Of a stretch of DNA of 39,909 bases, positions 29,186 through 38,120 are shown one piece after another. The notes beneath the pieces were generated by a model. That model was given only the letters and a program-made list of their open reading frames with translations. It searched no databases and was not told the origin of the DNA. The DNA is taken from NCBI GenBank assembly GCA_013203665.1, contig JABMPU010000202.1, positions 1 to 39,909 on the forward strand, written 5' to 3'. Made by a program: the position numbers and the translations under genes. The number at the start of each line of letters is the position of its first letter. Positions within the stretch are counted from its first letter, which is position 1. The stretch comes from Armatimonadota bacterium (GTDB lineage Bacteria; Cloacimonadota; Cloacimonadia; Cloacimonadales; TCS61).

Positions 29186-31514
29186 TGGTAAAATCAAAAT
29201 AACTATTAACAATCAATCCTATGATGTAGAAAATAAATTAACGATTTTGCACGCTACTCAGCAAAATGATATCTTCATTCCCCACCTATGCTTCCATCCC
29301 GAACTCTCACCTTATGGAGGATGCAGGTTATGCATTGTTGAAGTTGATGGTGTGAAAGGATATCCTACAGCATGTACAACACAGGTGAAAGATGGAATGA
29401 CAATTCGAACTCATTCAAAAATCCTACAGGAAATGCGAACAGAAATCCTTCAACTCATTCTTAGTGAACATCCATCAGCTTGTCTTATCTGCGATGAAGC
29501 TGAAGAATGTTCGGATTATCAGGGAACAATCAGAAAAGTAGGATTTACCACAGGCTGTAGATGGTGCCCTAAAGATAAAGATTGTGAGCTTCAGAAAGTT
29601 GTTGAGTATCTAAAAATCGACGAGATAGAATTTCCAGTCTATTACCGGAATCTACCAGTTGAAAAAAAAGATCCATTCTTTGATAGAGACTACAATCTTT
29701 GTATTTATTGCGGTCGATGTGTACGTATCTGTCATGAACACAGAAAGAGTTCCATAATATCTTTAAATAATAGAGGAAGATACTCAACCATTGGTCCGGC
29801 TTTTAACCAATCTCACCTGGATGCAAATTGTGAATTCTGTGGTGCCTGTGTTTCGGTTTGTCCAACTGGAACTTTATCAGAAAAAACAAAAAAGTGGTCC
29901 GGTATTCCGGAAAAATACAATTCTTCCATTTGTTCCTTATGTGGACTAAATTGTGATATCCAAATTTTAACAAAAGAAAATAAAGTGATTGGCACTCTTC
30001 CTCTTGGAGATCCACATTTAACTGGTGGTGAACTTTGTGTAAAAGGTCGTTTTTGTTTGATAGAGCTTGTCAACAATCCAGATAGAATTTTAGAGCCACA
30101 GTATCAATTCCCGGAAGGTCTGGGTTTTATTACCTGGGAAGAAGCTTTCTTGAAAGCATCTGATAAATTAAAAAAAGCAGATGGAAACAAAGTAGCAGTT
30201 TATCTTTCACCAAATCTCACACTTGAAGAGATTGTGGCAGCGAAACAATTTGCTCAGCAAGTAATTAAAACTATAAATATTACATCATCTGTTCTTACTA
30301 ATAATTTAATTCCTTACATTTCTCTGGCAGAAAAATCAATTTCAATAGAGAAAATCGAAAAATCTGAGTCAATTATCTCCTTATTCTTAAATGGAAATTA
30401 TAATTATGCTCCTGTTACTCTTGCCATTAAACGAGCAGCAGAAAAAGGAATCCCATATCTACAGATCGGTTGGATTAATGATACAACTTCAAGATTTGCT
30501 TCACATCATTTAACTCCGGAAACTGGAAAAGAAAAAGAATTTGTTAAAGAAATTGTAGAATCTTTTGAAAAAGGAAAAGAAGTTTCTCCTGAAATTTCTG
30601 AAGTGATGAAATTATTCAAAGATTCATCATCTACTATTATTTTAGGTCCAACTATATTGGATTTAACTGAAGCAAAAGAGATACTTAGGAATATTGAAAA
30701 AATCATCAAACTTACAGGTTCTAAATTGTTTGTCCTTAATCCTTATGGTAATCTTCCGGGTTTATTATCATCAGTTGATTTAAAACCTCATCAGGATATT
30801 CTTGATAAAATTTCAAAAGGAAAAATTGATAGCTTATATTTAATCGGTGATTCTCCTTTCAAAAAAAGACCCAATGTGAATTTCATTATTCATCAAAGCC
30901 CTTTTCCTCCTTCTGAAAAACTTAAACCTGATCTTATTCTGCCAACAGCTACCTGGAGTGAGATTTCCGGAACTTATGTAACCCTTACTGATAAAAGAAA
31001 GAAACTGAAAGCAGTTGTAAAAACTTCAGAAAAGGTTCTATCAAATTCTGCGATTTTTGCAAAACTCGCAAAGAAGCTGGGCAAACAAGAACTGAAATTC
31101 AATAAAAAAGAATTATCAAAACTTATTCCAAAAAAACTGACTATCAAGCTTCCTGAATTTAATTCCAAACCAAAGAAGAATATAGTTCAAATAAAAACAA
31201 GAGCTTTCCCGTATACTCTGATTCAAGAAAAAAATCTTTATACATACATGGGAATGTATTTAAATCAACTTATAGAAGGTTTGAGGGAAATTGAACCTGA
31301 AGAAACTCTGATAATTAATCCAATTGATGCTTCCAAATTTGATATTCAAAATGGTGATAATGTTATGTTAAAATCTCATAAGATTTCAAAGAAATATCCT
31401 GTGGTTTTACGAAAGACAATTTCACCTGGTTTTATTCGTCTGATAACTTCAAATAAAACCTTCGAATTTGAAACTAATCCCTGTCCTGTAAAAATAAGGA
31501 GGGTAAATGTTTAA
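29175..31514 (+). CDS. NuoG-like subunit with cysteine-free molybdopterin-type domain
   Basis: A 779-residue protein. Residues 1-75 carry a 2Fe-2S site (C39, C50, C53, C67); 99-140 the NuoG His-Cys region with an inserted cysteine-rich loop (C103, C106, C112, C128, C131, C137); two 4Fe-4S sites follow (C176-C186, C219-C229), then the molybdopterin-family 4Fe-4S site (C253, C256, C260, C288). The rest is a MopB-like fold ending in a domain with DASKFDIQNGDNV. From residue 295 on the only cysteine is near the C-terminus, so there is no Cys/Sec of a formate dehydrogenase, nor an H-cluster. It most likely serves for electron transfer or structure, as in NuoG. AGGGAG precedes the ATG. Confidence 0.87.
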   Translation: MQNNGKIKITINNQSYDVENKLTILHATQQNDIFIPHLCFHPELSPYGGCRLCIVEVDGVKGYPTACTTQVKDGMTIRTHSKILQEMRTEILQLILSEHPSACLICDEAEECSDYQGTIRKVGFTTGCRWCPKDKDCELQKVVEYLKIDEIEFPVYYRNLPVEKKDPFFDRDYNLCIYCGRCVRICHEHRKSSIISLNNRGRYSTIGPAFNQSHLDANCEFCGACVSVCPTGTLSEKTKKWSGIPEKYNSSICSLCGLNCDIQILTKENKVIGTLPLGDPHLTGGELCVKGRFCLIELVNNPDRILEPQYQFPEGLGFITWEEAFLKASDKLKKADGNKVAVYLSPNLTLEEIVAAKQFAQQVIKTINITSSVLTNNLIPYISLAEKSISIEKIEKSESIISLFLNGNYNYAPVTLAIKRAAEKGIPYLQIGWINDTTSRFASHHLTPETGKEKEFVKEIVESFEKGKEVSPEISEVMKLFKDSSSTIILGPTILDLTEAKEILRNIEKIIKLTGSKLFVLNPYGNLPGLLSSVDLKPHQDILDKISKGKIDSLYLIGDSPFKKRPNVNFIIHQSPFPPSEKLKPDLILPTATWSEISGTYVTLTDKRKKLKAVVKTSEKVLSNSAIFAKLAKKLGKQELKFNKKELSKLIPKKLTIKLPEFNSKPKKNIVQIKTRAFPYTLIQEKNLYTYMGMYLNQLIEGLREIEPEETLIINPIDASKFDIQNGDNVMLKSHKISKKYPVVLRKTISPGFIRLITSNKTFEFETNPCPVKIRRVNV

Positions 31515-32334
31515 AGTCATCGAAAAAGAAATGATAGTTCCTAATCTTTATCTATTGACTGTCCAAGCTCCAGACATAGCTGAACAAATTCAACCGGGTC
31601 AATTTATTATTTTGCGTTCACATGATGATGCTGAGAGAATTCCTTTGTCTGTAGCAGATTGGAATAGAGAAGAAGGAACATTGACAATGATATTCATGGT
31701 TGTTGGAGATTCAACCTTAAGAATGGCAGGTTTGAATGGAGAAGATTTTGTTCCAACTGTAGTCGGTCCTCTGGGAAAACCGACTGAAATAAAAAAAATC
31801 GGAACTGTAATCTGCATTGGTGGATGTTACGGAATAGGCTCCATTTATCCTGTTATTAGAGCACTTCATGAAAAAGGAAATAAGGTCATAACTATCCTTG
31901 AATCAAGGAGTAACTTTTTACTATATTGGGAAGATAAATTGAAATCTTATAGCGAAAAGGTAATTATAATTACCAGAGATGGAAGTTCCGGATATAAAGG
32001 TCATATAAAACGATTAAGCAAGATTTTACAGGAAAATACAATAAAACCTGACCAGATTTTTGTTAATGGATGCACTTTCCTTTTATCTAAAACTACCCAG
32101 GAACTCTCTCACTATAATGTTCCAATTATTGTTAGCCTTAATCCAATTATGATCGACGGCACAGGAATGTGTGGAGTTTGTCGTGTTACTGTTGATGGGA
32201 GCACCAAATTCGCTTGTGTAGATGGTCCTGATTTCGATGGTCGTGTCGTTGATTGGGAAGAACTTCTTAAAAGAAGAAAGCAGTATTTAAACGAAGAAAC
32301 CGTTTTAGTTCATCATTCGGGTTGCGGGAGATAG
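31507..32334 (+). CDS. NfnA-like ferredoxin-NADP oxidoreductase subunit alpha
   Basis: A 275-residue FNR-family protein: FAD-binding barrel with RIPLSVAD (44-51), NAD(P)-binding part with GGCYGIGSIYPVIRAL, and a C-terminal 2Fe-2S site in DGTGMCGVCRV and FACVDGPDFDG (C222, C225, C237). This is the layout of NfnA and dihydroorotate dehydrogenase electron-transfer subunits; the adjacent NfnB makes NfnA the better call. In NfnAB this subunit exchanges electrons with NAD. GGAGG precedes the ATG, and it overlaps the NuoG-like gene by eight bases. Confidence 0.88.
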   Translation: MFKVIEKEMIVPNLYLLTVQAPDIAEQIQPGQFIILRSHDDAERIPLSVADWNREEGTLTMIFMVVGDSTLRMAGLNGEDFVPTVVGPLGKPTEIKKIGTVICIGGCYGIGSIYPVIRALHEKGNKVITILESRSNFLLYWEDKLKSYSEKVIIITRDGSSGYKGHIKRLSKILQENTIKPDQIFVNGCTFLLSKTTQELSHYNVPIIVSLNPIMIDGTGMCGVCRVTVDGSTKFACVDGPDFDGRVVDWEELLKRRKQYLNEETVLVHHSGCGR

Positions 32335-32337
32335 AAG

Positions 32338-33723
32338 ATGGGAAAACTTGATCTTAATCGAAGAGAGATGCCAAAACAACCTTCTCATATCAGACGAAGA
32401 AATTTTAATGAAGTTGCCCTGGGTTATACTCCAGAGCTTGCAATCGCAGAATCGCAAAGATGTCTGCAATGCAAAAAACCTTTTTGTATCGATGGTTGTC
32501 CTGTTGAAATTGATATTCCCGGATTTATCAAATGTATTGCAGAAGGGGATTTTGCCGGTTCGATCAGAACACTCAAAGATAAAAATTGTCTGCCGGCAAT
32601 TTGCGGTCGTGTTTGCCCCCAAGAGGAGCAGTGCGAAGAACTTTGTATCTTAAACAAAAAAGGAGCACCTGTGGCTATTGGTCGTTTGGAAAGATTTGCT
32701 GCTTATTGGGAAACCACTCAGGATAAAATAGAAATGCCCAAAATTGCTCCATCAACAGGTAGAAAAGTAGCAATCGTTGGTTCTGGACCTGCAGGTATTA
32801 CTGTAGCCGGAGACCTCATCAAACATGGACATGAAGTTACAATGTATGAAGCTCTGCATGAACCCGGTGGGGTTTTAGTTTATGGAATTCCTGAATTTCG
32901 TTTGCCTAAAGCTGTTGTTAGGAGAGAGTTAAATTACCTACAGAAACTTGGAGTAAAACTTATAACTGATTTTGTAGTTGGAAAAACAAAATCTGTGAAT
33001 CAACTGCTGGAAAAATATGATGCTGTGTTTATTGGAACGGGAGCTGGACTTCCCTGGTTTATGGAAATTCCAGGTGAAAATCTAAATGGAGCATATTCAG
33101 CAAATGAATACCTGACTCGTATGAATCTGATGAAAGGATTTCAATTCCCCCATTCCTCAACTCCAATAAAAAAACATAAAAATATAGCTGTGATTGGAGG
33201 AGGAAATGTTGCCATGGATTGTGCAAGGACAGCACTTCGTTTGGGCGCAGATAACTCTTACATAATTTACCGCAGATCAGAAAAAGAACTTCCGGCAAGG
33301 CTGGAAGAATATGAAAATGCTGTGGAAGAAGGAGTAATTTTTCATTTCCTTACTTTACCAATACGCTTGATAGGTGATGAAAACGGTTGGTTGAAAGAGA
33401 TTGAATGTCTTCGTATGAAACTCGGTGAATTAGATAGTTCCGGCAGACGAAGACCCATCCCGATTGAAGGTTCAGAGTTTGTAATGCCAATGGATGCTTA
33501 TGTTGTTGCTATTGGAAACAGTCCTAATCCAATTATTCCTGATACAACTCCCGAGCTGGAAATTGGAAGAAGAGGTAATATTGTTGCAGATGAAAATGGA
33601 AAAACATCCAAAGATAGAGTTTGGGCTGGAGGAGATATTGTAACAGGAGCTGCAACAGTTATCCTGGCAATGGGAGCTGGTCGTAAAGCAGCTCTATCAA
33701 TGCATGATTATCTTTCAAAATAG
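32338..33723 (+). CDS. NfnB/GltD-like NADPH:ferredoxin oxidoreductase subunit
   Basis: A 461-residue protein of the GltD/NfnB family. The N-terminal iron-sulfur domain shows CLQCKKPFC, GCPVEIDIP, ICGRVCPQ and CEELC. The FAD site is GSGPAG (148-153) and the NAD(P) site GGGNVA (287-292). The closing AGGDIVTGAATVILAMGAGR is typical. With NfnA three bases upstream it should form the bifurcating transhydrogenase pair (NADH + reduced ferredoxin with 2 NADP). Here, however, NfnAB lies in one operon with NuoEFG subunits. It is the last gene; the following 163 bp hold only the metG promoter candidate. Confidence 0.9.
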   Translation: MGKLDLNRREMPKQPSHIRRRNFNEVALGYTPELAIAESQRCLQCKKPFCIDGCPVEIDIPGFIKCIAEGDFAGSIRTLKDKNCLPAICGRVCPQEEQCEELCILNKKGAPVAIGRLERFAAYWETTQDKIEMPKIAPSTGRKVAIVGSGPAGITVAGDLIKHGHEVTMYEALHEPGGVLVYGIPEFRLPKAVVRRELNYLQKLGVKLITDFVVGKTKSVNQLLEKYDAVFIGTGAGLPWFMEIPGENLNGAYSANEYLTRMNLMKGFQFPHSSTPIKKHKNIAVIGGGNVAMDCARTALRLGADNSYIIYRRSEKELPARLEEYENAVEEGVIFHFLTLPIRLIGDENGWLKEIECLRMKLGELDSSGRRRPIPIEGSEFVMPMDAYVVAIGNSPNPIIPDTTPELEIGRRGNIVADENGKTSKDRVWAGGDIVTGAATVILAMGAGRKAALSMHDYLSK

Positions 33724-33817
33724 CAAAAAGGCATCTCTTTTCAAAAAACATTTTTAATAAAGAAATTCCAAACTAGAAAATAATCTCGCTTAAATCCTAT
33801 AATTCATTTCATATTCC

Positions 33818-33847
33818 TTGACATCAAATCCCAACAATTGAATTAAT
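33818..33847 (+). promoter_or_regulatory. Possible metG promoter
   Basis: A perfect TTGACA (33818-33823) is followed after 18 bp by ATTAAT (33842-33847), four of six consensus bases, 40 bp before the start codon. The spacing to the AGGAGA ribosome binding site (33875-33880) is normal. Confidence 0.4.
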
Positions 33848-33886
33848 AAATCAGTAGTTTTTAGAAGAAAATACAGGAGAAAGAAT

Positions 33887-35902
33887 TTGGAAAAGATTTT
33901 AGTTACAAGTGCATTAACTTATGCAAACGGTCCTCTTCATATTGGACATGTGGCAGGTTCATATCTGAATGCAGATATTTTCGTGAGATATAATAAACTT
34001 CTGGGAAATGATGTCATTTACATTGGCGGAACAGATGATTATGGAACTCCTATTTCTATAAAAGCCGAAGAAGAAGGAGTTGAGCCAAGAGTTATTGCTG
34101 AACGTTATAACAAAAGTATGAAAAAAGATCTGGATGGTTTAAATATACAATTAGATAATTTTTCCGGAACTTCCAGACCAAGGCATATAAAAGTATCGCA
34201 GGATTTCTTCACAAATCTGCTGGAAGCTGGATACATTAATAAAAAATCATTGAACCAGTTTTATGATGAAAAACACAAACGTTTCCTGGCAGATAGATAT
34301 ATTGAAGGAATTTGTCCGCATTGTAAATCTGAAGGTGCGCGTGGTGACCAATGCGACAAATGCGGAAAACTTATTGATGCTATTGATTTGATAGATCCTA
34401 AAAGTAAAATATCAGGTGAAAAACCCATTATCAAAGAAACTACACACTGGTATATTAATCTCCCGAAATTTGAAAACCAACTTAGAGAATGGCTTGAAAC
34501 TAAAAAATATTGGAAAGATAATGTTCTCAATTTCATTATGAGCTGGCTGAATGAAGGACTTATCGAACGCGCTATTACTCGTGACCTTGATTGGGGAATA
34601 CCGATACCTTTGGAAAATACCAAAGGAAAAGTTCTTTATGTCTGGTTTGATGCTCCAATTGGTTATATTTCTTCCACAATGGAATGGGCGGAAAGAAAAG
34701 GACAACCTGATCTTTGGAAAGAATATTGGTTGAATTCAAATACAAAACTGATTCATTTCTTGGGGAAAGATAATATTCCATTTCATACTATCATCTGGCC
34801 CGCTGTACTTTCCAAACAGAAAGAGCCATTTATTCTTCCCTATGATGTTCCCGCTAATGAATTCCTGAATCTTGAAGGACAGAAAATGTCCACGAGCAGG
34901 AACTGGACAGTGTGGGTTGAGGATTATCTGAAATATTTTGATGGTGAACTTTTGCGATATGTTCTTGCTGCAAATGCACCGGAAACTAAAGACAGCGATT
35001 TCACCTGGAAAGATTTTCAGAATAAGATAAACAATGATTTGAACAATGTTCTGGGAAATCTTGCGAACAGGACTTTCGTTTTTGCTAAGAAGTATTTTGA
35101 TGGAAAGATCAGAAAACCTGAAAAGCTTTCTGAATTATCTGATAAAATATTGAATCAATCTTACAAATTAACCAGTTACATTGGAAAAAGTTTCAATGGA
35201 TATCAAGTGAGAAAAGCTACAAAACTAGTGATGGATATTGCCAGAACCGGAAATAAATATTTTGATGAAACCAAGCCCTGGAAAGAAATCAAAACAAATA
35301 AAGACAAAGCAGAAGAAACTCTTTATGTATGTACTGAGCTTCTCAGATTAATTTCAATTTCATTTTCGCCAATCGTTCCTAAAGCAATGAAAAAATTAAG
35401 AAAAATGATGAATTTAACTGATAATTTTAAATGGGATGACATTAAGCAAGTTCCCGAGAATTTCCAGATTGGAGAAGTATCACCTTTGTTCAAGAAAATA
35501 GAAGATGCTGAAATAGAAAAACAGCTTGAACTTCTTAAAGCAATTCAAACTAATGAGGTAAAAATTATGCAACATAAAAACGAAATAGAGTTTGAAGATT
35601 TTATCAAACTCGAACTGAGAATCGTTAAAATAGTTGAAGCTGAAAATATTCCAAAATCTAATAAACTTATTAAACTTCGAATCAAACTTGGAAATGAAGA
35701 AAGAACCATTGTGGCAGGGATCAAAGAATCATACGAACCTGAAGAATTAATCGGGAAAAATGTAGCAATGCTGTTGAACCTCAAACCCAGAAAACTGATG
35801 GGAATCGAATCTCAGGGAATGATTTTATCTGCAGAAGATGAGGGGAAATATTCTGTTTTAATTCCGGAAAGAGATGTGAAAGAAGGAAGTGAAATTTTGT
35901 AA
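33887..35902 (+). CDS. metG: Methionyl-tRNA synthetase
   Basis: A 671-residue class I synthetase. HIGH is at 18-21 (GPLHIGH), the zinc knuckle CPHCKS ... CDKCG at about 143-160, and the KMSKS loop reads KMSTS (333-337). A C-terminal tRNA-binding (EMAP II/Trbp111) domain from about 565 has the LRIVKIVEAE and IVAGI motifs, making it the long dimeric form. The start is TTG at 33887, since AGGAGA lies six bases upstream and the protein begins EKILVTSALTYANG, as expected; no ATG fits. Transcribed separately from the preceding operon. Confidence 0.95.
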   Translation: MEKILVTSALTYANGPLHIGHVAGSYLNADIFVRYNKLLGNDVIYIGGTDDYGTPISIKAEEEGVEPRVIAERYNKSMKKDLDGLNIQLDNFSGTSRPRHIKVSQDFFTNLLEAGYINKKSLNQFYDEKHKRFLADRYIEGICPHCKSEGARGDQCDKCGKLIDAIDLIDPKSKISGEKPIIKETTHWYINLPKFENQLREWLETKKYWKDNVLNFIMSWLNEGLIERAITRDLDWGIPIPLENTKGKVLYVWFDAPIGYISSTMEWAERKGQPDLWKEYWLNSNTKLIHFLGKDNIPFHTIIWPAVLSKQKEPFILPYDVPANEFLNLEGQKMSTSRNWTVWVEDYLKYFDGELLRYVLAANAPETKDSDFTWKDFQNKINNDLNNVLGNLANRTFVFAKKYFDGKIRKPEKLSELSDKILNQSYKLTSYIGKSFNGYQVRKATKLVMDIARTGNKYFDETKPWKEIKTNKDKAEETLYVCTELLRLISISFSPIVPKAMKKLRKMMNLTDNFKWDDIKQVPENFQIGEVSPLFKKIEDAEIEKQLELLKAIQTNEVKIMQHKNEIEFEDFIKLELRIVKIVEAENIPKSNKLIKLRIKLGNEERTIVAGIKESYEPEELIGKNVAMLLNLKPRKLMGIESQGMILSAEDEGKYSVLIPERDVKEGSEIL

Positions 35903-35905
35903 GAA

Positions 35906-35975
35906 TAGAACACGGATAACAAATAGAACACGGATAACAAATAGACCACGGATAACACGGATGGGATGGATAGTC
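35906..35975. repeat. Tandem 'gaacacggataacaaata' repeat after metG
   Basis: The phrase '(a)gaaCACGGATAACaaata' occurs three times with a 20-bp period and then merges into 'cacggatgggatgg'. This is the complementary-strand version of the GTG-phrase family. The third copy has 'gacc' in place of 'gaac'. Confidence 0.8.
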
Positions 35976-36007
35976 ACAGATAAGAAATATTCTTTTTCAT
36001 TAAATAA

Positions 36008-36094
36008 TCCCCGAGGCAAGCGTCGAGGAATTCTTTAGATTAAAAAAATAAACCCGTGGAAATCTGTCTAATCCGCGTCATCAGCGTTCTATAA
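36008..36094. repeat. Imperfect hairpin and GTG-phrase repeat upstream of the permease gene
   Basis: An imperfect inverted repeat (about 36008-36029, CCCCGAGGC / GTCGAGGA) is followed by 'cccgtggaaatctgtctaatccgcgtcatcagcg' style phrases at 36053-36090. Just after it comes the AAAAGGA ribosome binding site of the next gene. Confidence 0.6.
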
Positions 36095-36106
36095 AAAGGA
36101 ATTGTT

Positions 36107-37972
36107 ATGCCAAAGTTAAAGCGTGAATTAGGACTTTTAAGTGTATTTTGCATTGCAGCAGGAGCAATGATAAGTTCCGGTTTGTTCATACTTCCGGGAC
36201 TGGCTTTTTACAAATCCGGTCCTGCAGTAATTTTAGCTTATCTCTTAGCAGGAATTCTTGTACTTCCCAGTATGCTGAGTAAAGCAGAACTTTCCACAGC
36301 AATGCCCAAAGCCGGCGGAACATATTTTTTTATCGGCAGAAGTATGGGAGCAGGTTTCGGAACTTTAGCGGGAATATCAGCCTGGTTCTCGCTTGCCTTT
36401 AAAAGTGCTTTTGCTCTTCTCGGAATCGGAGCTTTTTCCATAATTCTCTATCCTGCCATATCGCTCTGGCAAATTAAACTCATTGCTGTTTTTTTCTGTG
36501 TTGTGTTTTCAATTATCAACATAATTGGAGTGAAGCACACAGGAAAACTTCAAACTTATCTTGTTATCATTCTTATCAGTATTTTAGCTGTTTTTATTTT
36601 TCGTGGAATTCCCCAGGTTAAGAATCAACATTTCCAGAATTTTATGCCCGGAAACATGAAAACACTGTTTATGACTGCCGGATTAATTTTTATCTCTTAT
36701 GGTGGTTTAACGAAAATAGCCAGTGTAGCCGAAGAAGTTAAAAATCCTTCCAAGAATATTCCTTTAGGAATGATCCTATCATTTATAATCGTAACAATCA
36801 TTTACGTTTTAGTTGTTTTTGTTACGGTTGGAGTGCTGGGAAATGGACTTCTAAGACCTGAACCTGCGAACTATTCTTTAACGCCAATATCTGATTGTGC
36901 GAATGTATTTATGGGAAGTTTTGGTAAAATCGTTCTGGCAATTGCAGCACTTCTGGCTTTTATATCCACAGCAAATGCCGGAATTATGGCAGCCTCCAGA
37001 AGTCCGTTGGCTATGAGTAGAGATAGATTATTACCTTCTATTTTTGAAAAAGTTGGTAAAAGATTTCATACTCCGTATGTATCGATTATTTTAACTACCG
37101 TTTTCATGATTTCAGTTATTTTATTTTTAGATTTGGAAACACTGGTAAAAACAGCATCAACCATAAAAATATTACTTTTCGCCTTCGTTAATATTGCAGT
37201 TATTATTATGAGGGAAAGCGGCATCCAAAACTATCGACCGAAATTCAAATCTCCACTCTATCCCTGGATACAGATATTTGCGGTTATAGCTTATGGATTC
37301 CTGATTATCAAGATGGGAACAACTCCCATTTTAATTGCTGGTTTATTTATGATTGGGGGTCTTATCTGGTACTGGTTTTATGGACGAATCCGGTCAAATA
37401 GAGAATCTGCACTTTTTCATATTGTACAGAGGATCAAGGCAAAAGAGCTGCCAACAACTTCTTTGGAAACAGAGCTGAGAGAGATTATCCGGGAAAGAGA
37501 TGAGATTCTTAAAGACAGGTTTGATCATATCATTGAAAAATGCTCTATTTTAGATATTGAAAAATCAATAAACAAAGAAGAACTCTTTACATTAGTTGCT
37601 GAGAATATTTCCCCATCATTAGAAAAAACTCCAAAAATTATTATTAAAAAACTTATAGAAAGGGAAGATGAGAGTACAACCGTGCTAACCGATAACCTGG
37701 CAATCCCGCATATAATCATTGAAGGTGAAAAAGAATTCGATATTCTTCTGATTAGATGTAAAGAAGGTATTTTCTTCTCTGAACAAGCTCCGAAAATTCA
37801 AATCGTTTTCGTGATTGCCGGTACAAGAGATGAGCGAACTTTCCATTTGCAAACTTTAGCAGCAATTGCTCAAATCGTACAAAATCCGAACTTTGAGAAA
37901 AAATGGTTGAAAGCAAAAAGCAAAGAAGCGTTGCGGGATATTGTTCTTTTGGGAGAGCGAAAAAGACTTTGA
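36107..37972 (+). CDS. APC-family amino acid permease fused to an EIIA domain
   Basis: A 621-residue protein. Residues about 1-425 are an APC-type permease with around twelve hydrophobic segments and the family start GAMISSGLFILPGLAF; SYGGLTKIASVAEEVKNP is also typical. After a charged linker (about 430-470), residues 475-618 resemble a PTS EIIA domain of the PtsN/fructose class, with the phospho-histidine context LAIPHIIIEG. The permease probably imports or exchanges amino acids in the inner membrane. The EIIA part may sense phosphorylation state; no PTS genes are nearby. The ATG follows AAAAGGA. Confidence 0.87.
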   Translation: MPKLKRELGLLSVFCIAAGAMISSGLFILPGLAFYKSGPAVILAYLLAGILVLPSMLSKAELSTAMPKAGGTYFFIGRSMGAGFGTLAGISAWFSLAFKSAFALLGIGAFSIILYPAISLWQIKLIAVFFCVVFSIINIIGVKHTGKLQTYLVIILISILAVFIFRGIPQVKNQHFQNFMPGNMKTLFMTAGLIFISYGGLTKIASVAEEVKNPSKNIPLGMILSFIIVTIIYVLVVFVTVGVLGNGLLRPEPANYSLTPISDCANVFMGSFGKIVLAIAALLAFISTANAGIMAASRSPLAMSRDRLLPSIFEKVGKRFHTPYVSIILTTVFMISVILFLDLETLVKTASTIKILLFAFVNIAVIIMRESGIQNYRPKFKSPLYPWIQIFAVIAYGFLIIKMGTTPILIAGLFMIGGLIWYWFYGRIRSNRESALFHIVQRIKAKELPTTSLETELREIIRERDEILKDRFDHIIEKCSILDIEKSINKEELFTLVAENISPSLEKTPKIIIKKLIEREDESTTVLTDNLAIPHIIIEGEKEFDILLIRCKEGIFFSEQAPKIQIVFVIAGTRDERTFHLQTLAAIAQIVQNPNFEKKWLKAKSKEALRDIVLLGERKRL

Positions 37973-37977
37973 AGGAA

Positions 37978-38016
37978 ATTGAACACGGATAACACGGATG
38001 GGACAGATTAGCGAGG
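37978..38016. repeat. 'CACGGATAACACGGATGGGA' repeat after the permease gene
   Basis: The unit matches the end of the 35906-35975 array (gaacacggataac followed by acggatggga). As there, it begins only a few bases after a stop codon. Confidence 0.75.
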
Positions 38017-38120
38017 TATTATACAATTTTGCATTTCTTAGTCGGATATCGAGATAAATAAATGTAGTTGACTGAAAAAAGAGAAACAAAAAAATCTACA
38101 AAAAATTTGGAGCAAAATAA

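Noticed and set aside
29175-31514. Formate dehydrogenase or HydA catalytic subunit
   Set aside because: No Cys/Sec in the molybdopterin-type domain and no H-cluster motifs; NuoG-like electron-transfer role fits better.
35906-35975. Short CRISPR-like array
   Set aside because: Only three units with a 20-bp period, no unique spacers and no cas genes; it is a tandem copy of a dispersed repeat.
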